Shown: one piece after another, positions 1-9,178 of the stretch
Numbering within the stretch: the first letter of the stretch is position 1
Layout of the letters: each line of letters opens with the position of its first letter
NCBI GenBank assembly: GCA_947467435.1
Contig: CANIIA010000006.1
Coordinates: forward strand, 1 to 60,145
Reading direction: 5' to 3'
Length of the DNA: 60,145 nucleotides
DNA from: Betaproteobacteria bacterium
GTDB taxonomy: Bacteria > Pseudomonadota > Gammaproteobacteria > Burkholderiales > SG8-39
Translations under genes and position numbers: made by a program
The notes under the pieces: model-generated
Database searches by the model: none
What the model was told of the DNA's origin: nothing
The model's input: the letters and a program-made list of their open reading frames with translations, nothing else

Positions 1-2
1 GC

Positions 3-305
3 GCACCGATTGCCTTTACAGCTTCAGCAGGCACAGCCAACGTAGATGCGTTGCTCGCCGAAGGCATCCTACCCACACGCAGCTTGGCTGAATTACAAGT
101 GCAAGGTCTTGCGCTTCAATTATCCGCAGATGCCGATCAGCAACTGCGAGGTGCGCTCATTGATTTACCCACGCCTGACTTACCTACCGAGTATCGCGTA
201 GGCCTACAAAATTTTTACGCCATCACGCGCTATAACCGCAGTGCTTTTTATGCTGCTGCCGTCATGGATTTAGCGCACGCGCTTCGAGAACGACGCTCGC
301 GCTAG
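3..305 (+). CDS. mltB: Membrane-bound lytic murein transglycosylase B, C-terminal part
   Basis: This is the 3' end of a gene entering from the left edge; the frame is open from base 3 to a TAG at 303-305, about 100 codons. The end of the protein carries 'FYAITRYNRSAFYAAAVMDL', the pattern that closes the catalytic domain of MltB/SLT-B family transglycosylases, which cleave the glycan strand of peptidoglycan to 1,6-anhydro-muropeptides in the periplasm. The catalytic Glu and the signal peptide would lie upstream of the window. The gene converges with nlpD, 33 bases away. Confidence 0.8.
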   Translation, partial: APIAFTASAGTANVDALLAEGILPTRSLAELQVQGLALQLSADADQQLRGALIDLPTPDLPTEYRVGLQNFYAITRYNRSAFYAAAVMDLAHALRERRSR

Positions 306-335
306 CCGACAACTAGACGCATGCGCCATGTCGGC
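305..335. terminator. Possible bidirectional hairpin between mltB and nlpD
   Basis: GCCGACA at 305-311 pairs with TGTCGGC at 329-335, with a small GCATGC palindrome in the loop. It sits exactly between two convergent genes and overlaps the mltB stop. There is no T-run on either side, so termination is only suggested by position. Confidence 0.3.
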
Positions 336-338
336 ACA

Positions 339-1451
339 CTACGGTGCTGGCAAAAATTTCGCTGGGTCAACCGGCTTACCGGTGCGCCGAATTTCAAAGT
401 GTAGCTTTGGCTGATCAGCATCGGTATCACCAAGCTCGGCGATCTTTTGACCCCGTGCGACTTGTTGGTCTTGCTTTACAAGAATTTCGCGATTGTGCGC
501 GTACACGCTATTAAAGTTACCTTCGTGTTTAATCACGATGAGTTTGCCGTAACCTCGAATGCCCGTGCCCACGTAAATCACGCGTCCGGGTGCGGCGGCA
601 ACAATCGGATCACCTGGCTTACCCGAAATGTCGAGTCCCTTATTGGTGCTTTCGTTAAAGCCACTCAATAATTTTCCGCGCGCGGGCCAAATAAATTCGG
701 GGGTCTCGGTGTCCCGTGCTTCGGCGGCAGGTTTAATAGGCTCTGCGGCAGGTTTTGCAACCTCTGGTGCAGGCTTCACAGCGTCAGCGGGTCGCACGGG
801 TTCAGGCTTTGGCGTGGGCGCTGCAGTTTGGGCTTTTGCCTCTGCAGCGCGTTGCATGTTCGCCAAAGTTTGATCGCTGTAGGCCAAACGCTGCGCGCGT
901 GGCTCGGTTTGTATGCCAGCCACGGCGGGTTTAGCTGTTTCTGTCACAACGCGCTGCGCCTCGGGTTTGATGGCCTCGGGCTTGGCTGGTTCGGGTTTGA
1001 CTGGTTCATCCAATGGTCGCGCAGCCACACTGCCCGAACCCTGCACAGGCGCGATCTGCACACCGGCTTCCGCCTCGGGTGGAACCACACGCAATTGCTG
1101 GCCCGCTTGAATACGATTGGGATTATCTAGCGCATTCCATCGCGCAACATCGCGATGGTCTTGTCCGTTATCCAGCGCGATGCTGTATAGGGTATCGCCA
1201 CGTTTAACTCGGTAATAGCCTTGCGGAACCGGAGCGCTCTCCGCAGTTTGGCTGCCGGTTGTTGGCGCAGCCGTTTGTGTGCTCACCCCTTGGGCCACTG
1301 GCGCACGGGATTGTGCCGTTGGTGTGGGTGAGCGCTCTCCGACGGGTGCGGGCACCACGACAGAACAAGCGTTAACGAGCGCGCTGAGTACCAATGTGAG
1401 CGCAATATTCGGATGGATGACAGGAAATGTTCTACGCACGCATTTATCCAT
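339..1451 (-). CDS. nlpD: NlpD-like LysM/LytM lipoprotein (amidase activator)
   Basis: 370 residues. A lipobox 'LVNAC' puts the lipidated Cys at about residue 29. A LysM domain (about 79-124, 'RVKRGDTLYSIA') binds peptidoglycan, a long Pro/Ala/Glu/Lys-rich linker follows, and a LytM/M23 domain fills about 258-368. The zinc ligands of active M23 peptidases are degenerate: 'NKGLDISG' lacks the first His, and 'KLHFEIRR' has Lys for the first His of the HxH pair. This is typical of NlpD/EnvC proteins, which activate amidases during septal wall splitting rather than cut the wall themselves. The ATG overlaps the pcm stop (TGATG), so it is coupled to pcm. rpoS, usually next in this block, is absent; mltB follows in convergent orientation. 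Confidence 0.9.
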   Translation of the reverse strand: MDKCVRRTFPVIHPNIALTLVLSALVNACSVVVPAPVGERSPTPTAQSRAPVAQGVSTQTAAPTTGSQTAESAPVPQGYYRVKRGDTLYSIALDNGQDHRDVARWNALDNPNRIQAGQQLRVVPPEAEAGVQIAPVQGSGSVAARPLDEPVKPEPAKPEAIKPEAQRVVTETAKPAVAGIQTEPRAQRLAYSDQTLANMQRAAEAKAQTAAPTPKPEPVRPADAVKPAPEVAKPAAEPIKPAAEARDTETPEFIWPARGKLLSGFNESTNKGLDISGKPGDPIVAAAPGRVIYVGTGIRGYGKLIVIKHEGNFNSVYAHNREILVKQDQQVARGQKIAELGDTDADQPKLHFEIRRTGKPVDPAKFLPAP

Positions 1452-2137
1452 CAGATCTTACCTGCCTCTAAAGGAACAAAACGAACGGCATCGAGTCGTG
1501 TTTCAGTAAATCCACGGGCAGTACGATCGATGAGAACCAGTTGCTGTGTCCCGCGTCCTGCGTCCGGCGTTTTTAACGGCAGAATCATTCTGCCATTGAT
1601 TGCCAGCTGCTGAAGCAACACCTGAGGAATTTCGGGGGCGGCAGCGGCCAAAATAATCGAATCAAAGGGCGCGACCTTTTCAAGACCCGCGTTACCATCG
1701 CCGTACACCAAACGCAGGTTGGATAGTTTGAGACCCAACAGATTGCGTCTTGCGCGATCTAACAAGGCTTGGATGCGCTCAATCGAGTACACCTCGGTGG
1801 CCAGTTGTGCCAGCACCGCCGCTTGATAACCACAGCCACTTCCCACCTCTAGCACGCGGCCCAATTCACGCCCACCTTCACGCAATGCGGCAATCATACG
1901 TGCCACTACATAGGGTTGCGAGATGGTCTGACCTAAGCCAATAGGCAACGCATCGTCTTCATATGCACGATGGGCCAGCGCTTCTTCAACAAATAAATGA
2001 CGTGGCACGCGTGACATCGCACCCAACACTTTTTCGTCACGGATACCGCGATTTTCGCGTAATCGCTCCACCATACGCTCGCGCGTACGCTGCGAAGTCA
2101 TTCCAATCCCAGCAAGTTGACGCGCGTCACGCACCAC
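1451..2137 (-). CDS. pcm: Protein-L-isoaspartate O-methyltransferase
   Basis: This enzyme methylates abnormal L-isoaspartyl residues with S-adenosylmethionine, starting their repair in the cytoplasm. Signatures are '[11 protein letters not shown]' (about 65-75) and the SAM-binding motif I '[16 protein letters not shown]' (about 95-110). The open frame starts at a GTG directly abutting the surE stop; an ATG at 2099-2101 (residue 13, '[10 protein letters not shown]') is an equally good start and gives 216 residues. It is in the surE-pcm-nlpD operon with an overlap into nlpD. Confidence 0.93.
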   Translation of the reverse strand: MVRDARQLAGIGMTSQRTRERMVERLRENRGIRDEKVLGAMSRVPRHLFVEEALAHRAYEDDALPIGLGQTISQPYVVARMIAALREGGRELGRVLEVGSGCGYQAAVLAQLATEVYSIERIQALLDRARRNLLGLKLSNLRLVYGDGNAGLEKVAPFDSIILAAAAPEIPQVLLQQLAINGRMILPLKTPDAGRGTQQLVLIDRTARGFTETRLDAVRFVPLEAGKI

Positions 2138-2875
2138 TTAACGGGCCAACCATTGACGCACCGATTGCGCCTGCGCGTGATTCGTCAAATCAATCTGTAG
2201 CGGTGTAATCGCAACGCGACCCTGCGCTACCGCAAAAAAATCGGTACCGGGTCCGGCGTCAGCGGCCCCGCCAGCCGCACCAATCCACCAAATCGTTTGA
2301 CCACGTGGATTCGTCGACTTGACCACGGGCTCGGCTTTGTGACGTTTTCCTAGTCGCGTCATTTCTAGGCCCGTGTGTTCAGCCTGGTCTGGCACGTTGA
2401 CGTTGAGAAGCACTGGCTCCCCCAACGGTGCGCGCGCAAAACGTTCAACAAGCTCCGCCGCAACGCGGGCGGCTGTACTGAAGTGTTGACCGCTGTGACT
2501 AGCCAGCGACATAGCAATCGATGGGATACCCAACAAATACCCTTCTGTCGCTGCAGCCACGGTGCCTGAATAAATCGTGTCATCACCCATGTTGGCACCA
2601 TGATTGATGCCGGAGACAACAATGTCAGGTAAATGCTCTAAAAATCCAGTCACAGCCAAATGTACGCAATCCGTGGGGGTGCCATTCACGTAGTAAAACC
2701 CGTTGGCGGCACGACGCACACTGAGCGGCCGATCGAGTGTGAGCGAATTCGATGCTCCGCTGCGGTCACGCTCAGGCGCGACCACAGTCACCTCTCCAAG
2801 CGGCGCGAGTTGCGCAGCGAGCGCAGCCAATCCAGGTGCGAAATAGCCGTCGTCGTTTGAAAGGAGAATGCGCAC
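2138..2875 (-). CDS. surE: 5'/3'-nucleotidase SurE
   Basis: SurE is a metal-dependent nucleoside monophosphatase, which can also act as an exopolyphosphatase, linked to stationary-phase survival. The N-terminus '[14 protein letters not shown]' holds the metal-binding Asp pair, followed by the family motif '[18 protein letters not shown]'. The frame is open to 3013, but the family starts immediately before RILLSNDDG, so the GTG at 2873-2875 is preferred (245 residues, the usual size). The residues upstream of that GTG have no resemblance to the family. It is the first gene of surE-pcm-nlpD. Confidence 0.93.
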   Translation of the reverse strand: MRILLSNDDGYFAPGLAALAAQLAPLGEVTVVAPERDRSGASNSLTLDRPLSVRRAANGFYYVNGTPTDCVHLAVTGFLEHLPDIVVSGINHGANMGDDTIYSGTVAAATEGYLLGIPSIAMSLASHSGQHFSTAARVAAELVERFARAPLGEPVLLNVNVPDQAEHTGLEMTRLGKRHKAEPVVKSTNPRGQTIWWIGAAGGAADAGPGTDFFAVAQGRVAITPLQIDLTNHAQAQSVRQWLAR

Positions 2876-3129
2876 GTAGCGTTTATGAGGGAGAACACCA
2901 TGAGTTGCAGGTCCGCGCAGGATCCTTTGATCACTTGCACAGCCCCTACAAATGAGCGCTGATTCTAACACGCCCACTTCGTAGCGTAGACAACGTGCCC
3001 CCATCGTAGACACAACGCGATATCACCAACGCAGCATGATTGGCCGCAAATGACCCGCCAACTTTCTGGTATGTTGGGCTCGCGTATCCCCCACCCCTAT
3101 TCACGATATCTTTCACCGACAGGGCCCGC

Positions 3130-3933
3130 ATGAACCTCAATGATTGGCAGCCGCAAACAGTGCAACTTTCACGCCCCGAAGCCCACGTGTTGGTGGTGCA
3201 GTTAAATCGTCCCACCGTTGCCAACGCGCTCAATACGCAGATGGGTATCGAGCTACGCGATCTGTGGCTCGCCCTCACCCGCGATGCAGGTGATATTCGC
3301 TGCGTGGTTTACACCGCGGTTGAGTCAAAAGCGTTTTGCGCTGGTGGCGATCTAAAAGAGCGCAATGGCATGGATGTACCCACCTGGCAAAGGCAACACG
3401 AGATCTTCGAAGAAATGTTCTGGACCTTGCTTGAATTGCCGATCCCCGTGATTGCCGCAGTCAACGGACACGCCTACGCTGGCGGTTTAGAAATGGTGCT
3501 GTGCTGCGACTTTGCCTACGGCGTACCACAAGCGCGCTTTGCACTCACTGAAGTCACCATTGGCATCATGCCTGGCGCCGGCGGCACACAAAATCTACCC
3601 CGCGCGGTTGGCGAGCGTCGCGCCAAAGAAATCATTCTCACCGGCCGCCCATTCAGCGCTCAAGAGGCGCTCGATTGGGGAATTTTGAATCGCGTGGTCG
3701 AACCGCAGGACCTACTACCACAGGCACTCGACACTGCACGCCGTATTGCAGCCAATGCGCCTTTATCAGTACGGCAAGCAAAAAAGTCGATTCACTTTGG
3801 TCTGCAAATGGATTTACGGACTGGCCTTCGCTACGAAATCGAAGCGTACAACAGGCTGATTGGGACAGAAGATCGCCTAGAAGGAATCCGCGCCTTCAAC
3901 GAAAAACGTGCGCCGAAATTTGAAGGCCGTTGA
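3130..3933 (+). CDS. Enoyl-CoA hydratase/isomerase (crotonase family)
   Basis: 267 residues from the ATG at 3130; the frame is open further upstream to 3040 but that part has no family character. Crotonase marks: 'AFCAGGDLKER' (first oxyanion-hole strand), 'GHAYAGGLEM' (second oxyanion hole with one catalytic-position Glu), and 'LTEVTIGIMPGAGGTQ' with the second Glu. Having both acidic positions fits a true hydratase adding water to trans-2-enoyl-CoA in fatty acid or amino acid breakdown, but the substrate is not readable. It is a single gene, divergent from surE and convergent with mshN. Confidence 0.85.
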   Translation: MNLNDWQPQTVQLSRPEAHVLVVQLNRPTVANALNTQMGIELRDLWLALTRDAGDIRCVVYTAVESKAFCAGGDLKERNGMDVPTWQRQHEIFEEMFWTLLELPIPVIAAVNGHAYAGGLEMVLCCDFAYGVPQARFALTEVTIGIMPGAGGTQNLPRAVGERRAKEIILTGRPFSAQEALDWGILNRVVEPQDLLPQALDTARRIAANAPLSVRQAKKSIHFGLQMDLRTGLRYEIEAYNRLIGTEDRLEGIRAFNEKRAPKFEGR

Positions 3934-3975
3934 TCACGAGCAACGCCTAAAGCGTTTGAGCGCTGCTGAGATCAA

Positions 3976-5289
3976 TCAAGGCAAGTGACGCAAGCGCTGC
4001 TCGACATACACCGCAGTCTCCGCAGGTAAATTGCCGATTGTTTTCGCCCGTCGAAACGCGTCAGCGGCTTGCGCCATGCGCTCTGTCGACTCAAGTGATA
4101 CGCCAAGCCCAACCCACCACAGCGCATTCGACTCGCTGACTTGTAACGCTTGGCGATACTCTGTGATTGCCATGTCATGACGACCGACGCGCTGTAACAG
4201 TGCTGCATGAAATGCGCGATATCCCGCATTCGTCTCCGCACCAACAGCATGGCGCTGTAACACCGTTAACGCGGCGTTTACGTCTTTTTTTTGCACAAGC
4301 AATCGTGCAAGCAACATGGCGTCCGTGTGGCGCTTGGCATCAATCGAGAGCGATTCGCGCAGTAACTGCATCGCCTCATCAAGACGTTGTGTTTCAAGCA
4401 AATGAGCCACTAAGAGTTGTCGCGCACCTTGGTGCATTGGTTCTTGCGTAATCACGGCGTGTAACAGCTCTGCCGCTTCTGCGACCCGCCCACGTAGCAA
4501 CAGCGATCGAGCACGCTGAACATCTTGGTCCGCTTTTTCTAGCGCCGAAGATCCAGCGCTAGCGTCACGGCGAACGATTTGTAAATCGGGTTTTGTCGAT
4601 TCTGCTGTTGCTGAAGTCGAAGAAGACACAGGAGGTAACGTACGAATCTGAATGCTTCCAGGCGCGGAAGGTGGATCGGTCAGCACACCGCTTGTTTGCT
4701 CATGACGAGGTAGCGCAACTCGTGAACGCCCGGACGTGCTCGGGCTAGGCTGAGTCGCGCGTGTTTCAGCCGGACGTAATTCAGCCGGACGTAATTCAGA
4801 AGGCCGTGGTTCCGCAGGCACAGCCGCAGCATACCCAAGAGGCGCGGTAAGCACCGGTGCTTCTGACACGCGTGTCGGCGTAGCAGTAATCGAAGGCACG
4901 GAAGCCAAATCATCTTGCGGTCGAAGGACATCACTGGTGATCACGGGACTCAAGGCTTCGCTTGGAGAAACCGCACTGACGCTCGGGACCGGGACGGGTG
5001 CCTCAGCGCTAGGCGTGGGCTCGATCACTGAAAAGGGCAACACGGATTGCATCGTGCGTAACAACATATCCAACTGCTGCTGGCGTTGCGCATTAAAAAC
5101 AAAAACTAAGACCCCAAGAAAAACCACCAAAATTATGAACTGCAGTGGTCGCGAAGCAATCCAGCCAGCGCGATGTTCCGTCAACGGTTGGTCAACTAAA
5201 TCGGGATAGGCAGGATGCGCCAACACATTCGTGTCGAGACTCTCGCCGCGCTGTTTGAGATCACGCAGCATTTTGTTGATGGTACTCAT
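3976..5289 (-). CDS. mshN: MSHA biogenesis protein MshN (TPR protein)
   Basis: 437 residues from the ATG that overlaps the mshM stop (ATGA); the open frame reaches 5349 but 'MSTINKMLRDLKQRG' is the typical MshN start. A membrane segment 'FIILVVFLGVLVFVFN' lies near residue 50, then a long Pro/Ser/Thr-rich spacer, then tetratricopeptide repeats in the C-terminal third (such as 'ALQVSESNALWWVGLG'). In MSHA systems it is an inner-membrane periplasmic protein of the secretion complex. It is the last gene of the locus. Confidence 0.85.
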   Translation of the reverse strand: MSTINKMLRDLKQRGESLDTNVLAHPAYPDLVDQPLTEHRAGWIASRPLQFIILVVFLGVLVFVFNAQRQQQLDMLLRTMQSVLPFSVIEPTPSAEAPVPVPSVSAVSPSEALSPVITSDVLRPQDDLASVPSITATPTRVSEAPVLTAPLGYAAAVPAEPRPSELRPAELRPAETRATQPSPSTSGRSRVALPRHEQTSGVLTDPPSAPGSIQIRTLPPVSSSTSATAESTKPDLQIVRRDASAGSSALEKADQDVQRARSLLLRGRVAEAAELLHAVITQEPMHQGARQLLVAHLLETQRLDEAMQLLRESLSIDAKRHTDAMLLARLLVQKKDVNAALTVLQRHAVGAETNAGYRAFHAALLQRVGRHDMAITEYRQALQVSESNALWWVGLGVSLESTERMAQAADAFRRAKTIGNLPAETAVYVEQRLRHLP

Positions 5290-6170
5290 TGCAACAAGAC
5301 CCAAAGCAGCGCGACAAACAAAGATATCAGCAGTAACCACCATGGCCAACGTGATCCGCGCTGCGCCGCTGGCGTATCTTTTGCAGCCAAGGAAATATGT
5401 CGTGCCGTAATGCGGTGCACACCTTCGCCGTACGCCAGCATCAGCGCTTTGTTGGCCAGCACATTCACAATGCGCGGTGTGCCACGACTAACGCGATGTA
5501 ACGCGCGATACGCAGGCGGTGCAAACAAGCGGGGTCCGCTATAGCCCGCGATACCCAAACGATAATCAACATAGTGGGTTAACTCAGCACGACGCAAACA
5601 ATGCAACTGCTGAGAAAAACTAATCCGCTGCAACAAAGGCCGTAACGAATCCGCGCGTAATCGTTGATCAAGCTCTGGCTGCCCAAACAACACAACCTGC
5701 AAAAGCTTTCGTTTCTCGGTTTCTAAATTGGTCAGTAAGCGGAGTGTTTCCAGCGTGTCATCCGGTGTGACTTGTGCCTCATCAAGACACACCAGCACGC
5801 GCTTTTGATCCCGAGCAGCTCGTAGCAGCGCCAAATGAATTAACTTCAATAACACATGCTGGTCAGCTTGTTCAGCGGCTGGCGCTTCAAAACGCTCCGC
5901 TAAAACCTGTAATAAAGTCAGCGGCTGGACATCAGGGTTGGGTAAATAAGCCACCAGCCAGCGTGCGTCTAACGAGGCCATCAGCTTGCGGCACAACAAA
6001 GATTTTCCTGTGCCTACCTCACCTGTAATTTTGATGAATCCCTCACCTGCACCCACGGCAACACGTAAAGTATCCAGCGCCTCTTGCATGGTTGAGCAAG
6101 GATAGAAAAATGCAGTGTCTGGGCTCATCCCAAACGGAGCTTCTCGTAAGCCAAAGTGTTGCAAGTACAT
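5286..6170 (-). CDS. mshM: MSHA biogenesis protein MshM (ExeA-like AAA ATPase)
   Basis: 294 residues. The N-terminus 'MYLQHFGLREAPFGMSPD' is the ExeA/MshM hallmark. Walker A 'GEVGTGKS' is at about 50-57, Walker B 'VLVCLDEAQ' near 125, and a C-terminal membrane helix 'WWLLLISLFVALLWVLL' ends the protein. ExeA-type ATPases help place the secretin in the peptidoglycan and outer membrane. It lies between mshL (3 bases) and mshN (4-base overlap). Confidence 0.88.
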   Translation of the reverse strand: MYLQHFGLREAPFGMSPDTAFFYPCSTMQEALDTLRVAVGAGEGFIKITGEVGTGKSLLCRKLMASLDARWLVAYLPNPDVQPLTLLQVLAERFEAPAAEQADQHVLLKLIHLALLRAARDQKRVLVCLDEAQVTPDDTLETLRLLTNLETEKRKLLQVVLFGQPELDQRLRADSLRPLLQRISFSQQLHCLRRAELTHYVDYRLGIAGYSGPRLFAPPAYRALHRVSRGTPRIVNVLANKALMLAYGEGVHRITARHISLAAKDTPAAQRGSRWPWWLLLISLFVALLWVLLQ

Positions 6171-6173
6171 CGC

Positions 6174-8000
6174 TTAACGCGCCGGCACTGAGGCTTCACC
6201 AGGAAGTAAGGTCCCCATGCGATCGCGGACCTCTCGCACATCACCACTCCAGTCGCTGTCACTTTGAATCACAGTTGGCTTAATTAAAATCACCAATTCT
6301 TTTTTGACTGAGGTCCGACTATTGCTTCGAAACGCAGCACCAATTCCTGGCAAGTCTTTGGCGCCCGGCAAACCGCTACGGTTATCCGCCGCATCTAGTT
6401 TCATCAACCCACCAATTGCGACAATATTTCCGTCGCGTACGCGCACGACACTGTCTGTCTCACTAATCGTGCTGCGTGCCAAAGGCAGGGTCACGCTGCC
6501 ACCAAACGTGGTGCCTAGATTCACGTTACGATCGTCTTGCTGAACCAAACTCACCGATGGATGAATATGCAAGATGATGCTCGAGTCTTCATCGATCTGC
6601 GGGGTGATATCTAACGCGACACCTGAAAAGAAAGGCCGCAAGGTCATCGTAGGAAACGTGGTGGTCCCACCAGTAATCGTGCTACTCGAGGAAGAACCAC
6701 CCGCGACGTTCGTAATAAAAAACTCATCTGTACCAACTTTCAGCACCGCTTTTTGGTTATTGAGCGTTGCAATGCGCGGGCTCGACAACACTTGAACACT
6801 GCCCTGTGAATCAAGAAAATTAAGCAACGCAAGAAAATTTTGCGTTTGAAACGCCAACCCAAGTAGCGCACCACCAGGTACACCGGTGAGTAACGTCCCC
6901 CCGCCGGCAGTGACGCTCATCGCACGATTTTGCGTGCCAGGCGTGATATTCAAGACGCCATTCGACTGCGCACCTGTCGGCGACAAGGAAACGCCAGGAT
7001 TCACCACCCCGCCACCGATGCGTGTGTTGCCTCCGCCAGAAAACAAACTCCAATTCACTCCTGCCTGATATTGATCTGACAATGTGACTTCAACAATCTT
7101 GGCCTCGATCACAACCTGTCGTTCAACCGAGAGACGGATTTCGCGTAGATACTGTGAGACTTGGCGCTGTTCGGAAGGTAAAGCTCGAACCACTAATAGG
7201 CCAGCTTGCGGGTTGACCACCACACTACGACCAGACTGTGACCCAATGATCTGCTGCAATGTATTGCGCAAATCATCCCAAAAATCATTGCGTACATTGG
7301 TTTGAATGCGGCTGGAATCTAAGGCTGAACTCGAGGCTGCACCAGACACCGCCCCTGCCGTGCCGGTCGCAGGTGTCGCGGGTAAAGCGCCTGGCGCACC
7401 GGTATCACCCACCGACCCAGAGGTCACACGAATGTCACTCCGTCCCACGCGATTCGCTACTAAATAGTTCACACGAAAGACACGCGTCTGCAATACCGGG
7501 GGTTGCACAAAGATGCGGTTATTCTCAATGCGATATTCATATCCATATAAATCACGCAGCGCTTCCATGACTTCAGGTACGGTCACATCTTTTAAGCGTA
7601 CGGTCACCTGTCCTGTCAGCTCTGGATGAACCAACATGTTGTAACGGGTACCACTGACCATCGCAAAAAAAACCTGACGCGCAGGCGTGTCATTGACTGA
7701 AAGGTCAAAGCGCGGCTCTGTCGCGATTAAAGGCGCATCAATCGCTGGTGCACGCAAAGGCGGCAGGAGTGCCTCTTGTACCTGCGTAGGTAAATGGGCA
7801 CGACCAGCTGCCGATGCGGCGAGCTCCATCTCAGCCGCAATTTGTGGGTGTAATTGCAACGGTGTAGGCGCTTTGGATTGACATGCCAACAATCCAAACA
7901 AAAGTGCGCATATGAAAGTAACGCTCAGGATTCGAGATGACGCATGAACCACCGACAAAACCTCGCAAGCAGACGGCCTGGTAAAAAGAGACGGGCTCAT
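6174..8000 (-). CDS. mshL: MSHA outer-membrane secretin MshL
   Basis: 608 residues. A long leader ends in a lipobox 'FGLLAC' (Cys about 40), so it is a lipoprotein. An STN-like region (about 105-160) and N-domains precede a C-terminal secretin core with 'VEAKIVEVTLSDQYQAG', 'SSPRIATLNNQKAVLKVG' and 'NIVAIGGLMK', which form the gated pore for the pilus. The ATG overlaps the mshK stop (ATGA). The leader before the lipobox is unusually long (about 35 residues), but no later in-frame ATG exists before the lipobox. Confidence 0.92.
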   Translation of the reverse strand: MSPSLFTRPSACEVLSVVHASSRILSVTFICALLFGLLACQSKAPTPLQLHPQIAAEMELAASAAGRAHLPTQVQEALLPPLRAPAIDAPLIATEPRFDLSVNDTPARQVFFAMVSGTRYNMLVHPELTGQVTVRLKDVTVPEVMEALRDLYGYEYRIENNRIFVQPPVLQTRVFRVNYLVANRVGRSDIRVTSGSVGDTGAPGALPATPATGTAGAVSGAASSSALDSSRIQTNVRNDFWDDLRNTLQQIIGSQSGRSVVVNPQAGLLVVRALPSEQRQVSQYLREIRLSVERQVVIEAKIVEVTLSDQYQAGVNWSLFSGGGNTRIGGGVVNPGVSLSPTGAQSNGVLNITPGTQNRAMSVTAGGGTLLTGVPGGALLGLAFQTQNFLALLNFLDSQGSVQVLSSPRIATLNNQKAVLKVGTDEFFITNVAGGSSSSSTITGGTTTFPTMTLRPFFSGVALDITPQIDEDSSIILHIHPSVSLVQQDDRNVNLGTTFGGSVTLPLARSTISETDSVVRVRDGNIVAIGGLMKLDAADNRSGLPGAKDLPGIGAAFRSNSRTSVKKELVILIKPTVIQSDSDWSGDVREVRDRMGTLLPGEASVPAR

Positions 8001-8437
8001 GAACGATCGCCTTTGGAGGAGGGAATCGTCTTTGGAAGTACAAACGCTGGCTTAGGCGAAGGCGTTTGCGAAAATCCCGGAACCAATAAAAGTGACTGCA
8101 CCGCTCCCTGCGGATCACGTAAGCGTACGCTGTCAGCATCAATCAAAATCAGACGAAAATCACCAATACGCTCACCAATTAAAAGCGTCACGCCGTTAAT
8201 GACAGCGCGTCGACGCGAGCCCGATATCAACACCGATTGCAGTTGTAAAGTCGCGGGGGGGTTCGGCTGAAAGGTGCCACCGACCATTGGCTGCAGAACC
8301 GCTGTCCAATCTGGTGGACGGAGTGGGTCACTACTGGGATCAAGCACTGCAGGTTGTGCAGAGCACAGACGAACACCCAACAAAAGTAAGGCGAAGGTGA
8401 AAAAAAATCCAGAAAAATTGCTCAAAGTCGCATCCAA
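7997..8437 (-). CDS. mshK: MSHA biogenesis protein MshK
   Basis: 146 residues with an N-terminal signal peptide ('FFFTFALLLLGVRLCSAQ') and a small domain 'LQSVLISGSRRRAVINGVTL' followed by 'RIGDFRLILIDADSVRLRD', the GspB/PilP-like fold that lets a periplasmic protein dock to the secretin. It overlaps mshJ by 16 bases and mshL by 4. The name comes from position and this domain; sequence conservation in MshK is low. Confidence 0.75.
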   Translation of the reverse strand: MDATLSNFSGFFFTFALLLLGVRLCSAQPAVLDPSSDPLRPPDWTAVLQPMVGGTFQPNPPATLQLQSVLISGSRRRAVINGVTLLIGERIGDFRLILIDADSVRLRDPQGAVQSLLLVPGFSQTPSPKPAFVLPKTIPSSKGDRS

Positions 8438-9177
8438 TCTGGATCAAGGCTAAAGGTGTAGAAGCGCAAACGCAGCGTTGCCTCAGGATAATCGCCGGCA
8501 ACTAACTCAAAACGATCCCAATAGATACGTTGCGGAATTTGTTCAGCCTCACGCAAATAGGCGAGCAAATCAAAATAAGCACCCCGCAAACCCAAATCAA
8601 TGCTGTGTCGATAAATCAAGCGTGAAGAACCAGCGTCTGATAACAACGAAGCACTGCTCTGCACAGCGGGTTCAGCAGCCGTGGGCACTGGCGCCAACAC
8701 ACTTAGTCCACTACGCTGCTCAACAACACGCGGCAAGACTTGGAAATCCACTAAATTGACACGAGGAATTTTCCCAAGCAAGTGCGCAAGGATTTGAGAC
8801 ATGGCAGCAGAATTAATGAGTGAGCGCGAATGAAGCAAGATTTTTTCTTGCAGAACCGCAGACTTTGACTGCGCAGCATCAATCGAAATACGCACAGCCA
8901 CATCAGGATCAAATTGAAATCTTGAGCGTATCGTTGGGAGTTGTTCATTCAGCGCAGCGATTCGCGTACGCTCAGCTTCAACAGATTTTTCCAATAGCGC
9001 CTGTTTGGACGATAACGGAAGTTGGACAAAGAAATGAAAAAAAGCTGTTAATACCAAAAATAAGGTCGACGTGATTAACACCTTCTCACGTAACGATAAC
9101 GCTTGAAATTTCGTATCAGTTTGCGACCAAGCTGCAGAGATCGGGGAAGATTTCAAAGAAGAGAAAATGTGCCGCAT
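8422..9177 (-). CDS. mshJ: MSHA biogenesis protein MshJ (PilO-like)
   Basis: About 251 residues from the ATG at 9175-9177, one base after the PilN-like gene's stop; an alternative start at 9189 would overlap it. It has a short cytoplasmic N-terminus, one membrane helix 'LITSTLFLVLTAFFHFFVQ', a coiled-coil segment 'LLEKSVEAERTRIAALNEQL', and a ferredoxin-like periplasmic domain. This is PilO/GspM architecture, the inner-membrane alignment complex with the PilN-like and MshI proteins. Confidence 0.78.
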   Translation of the reverse strand: MRHIFSSLKSSPISAAWSQTDTKFQALSLREKVLITSTLFLVLTAFFHFFVQLPLSSKQALLEKSVEAERTRIAALNEQLPTIRSRFQFDPDVAVRISIDAAQSKSAVLQEKILLHSRSLINSAAMSQILAHLLGKIPRVNLVDFQVLPRVVEQRSGLSVLAPVPTAAEPAVQSSASLLSDAGSSRLIYRHSIDLGLRGAYFDLLAYLREAEQIPQRIYWDRFELVAGDYPEATLRLRFYTFSLDPDWMRL

Positions 9178-9178
9178 G

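Noticed and set aside
447..1509. Several plus-strand frames opposite nlpD
   Set aside because: All are antisense to nlpD, overlap each other and show no domain or ribosome-binding site.
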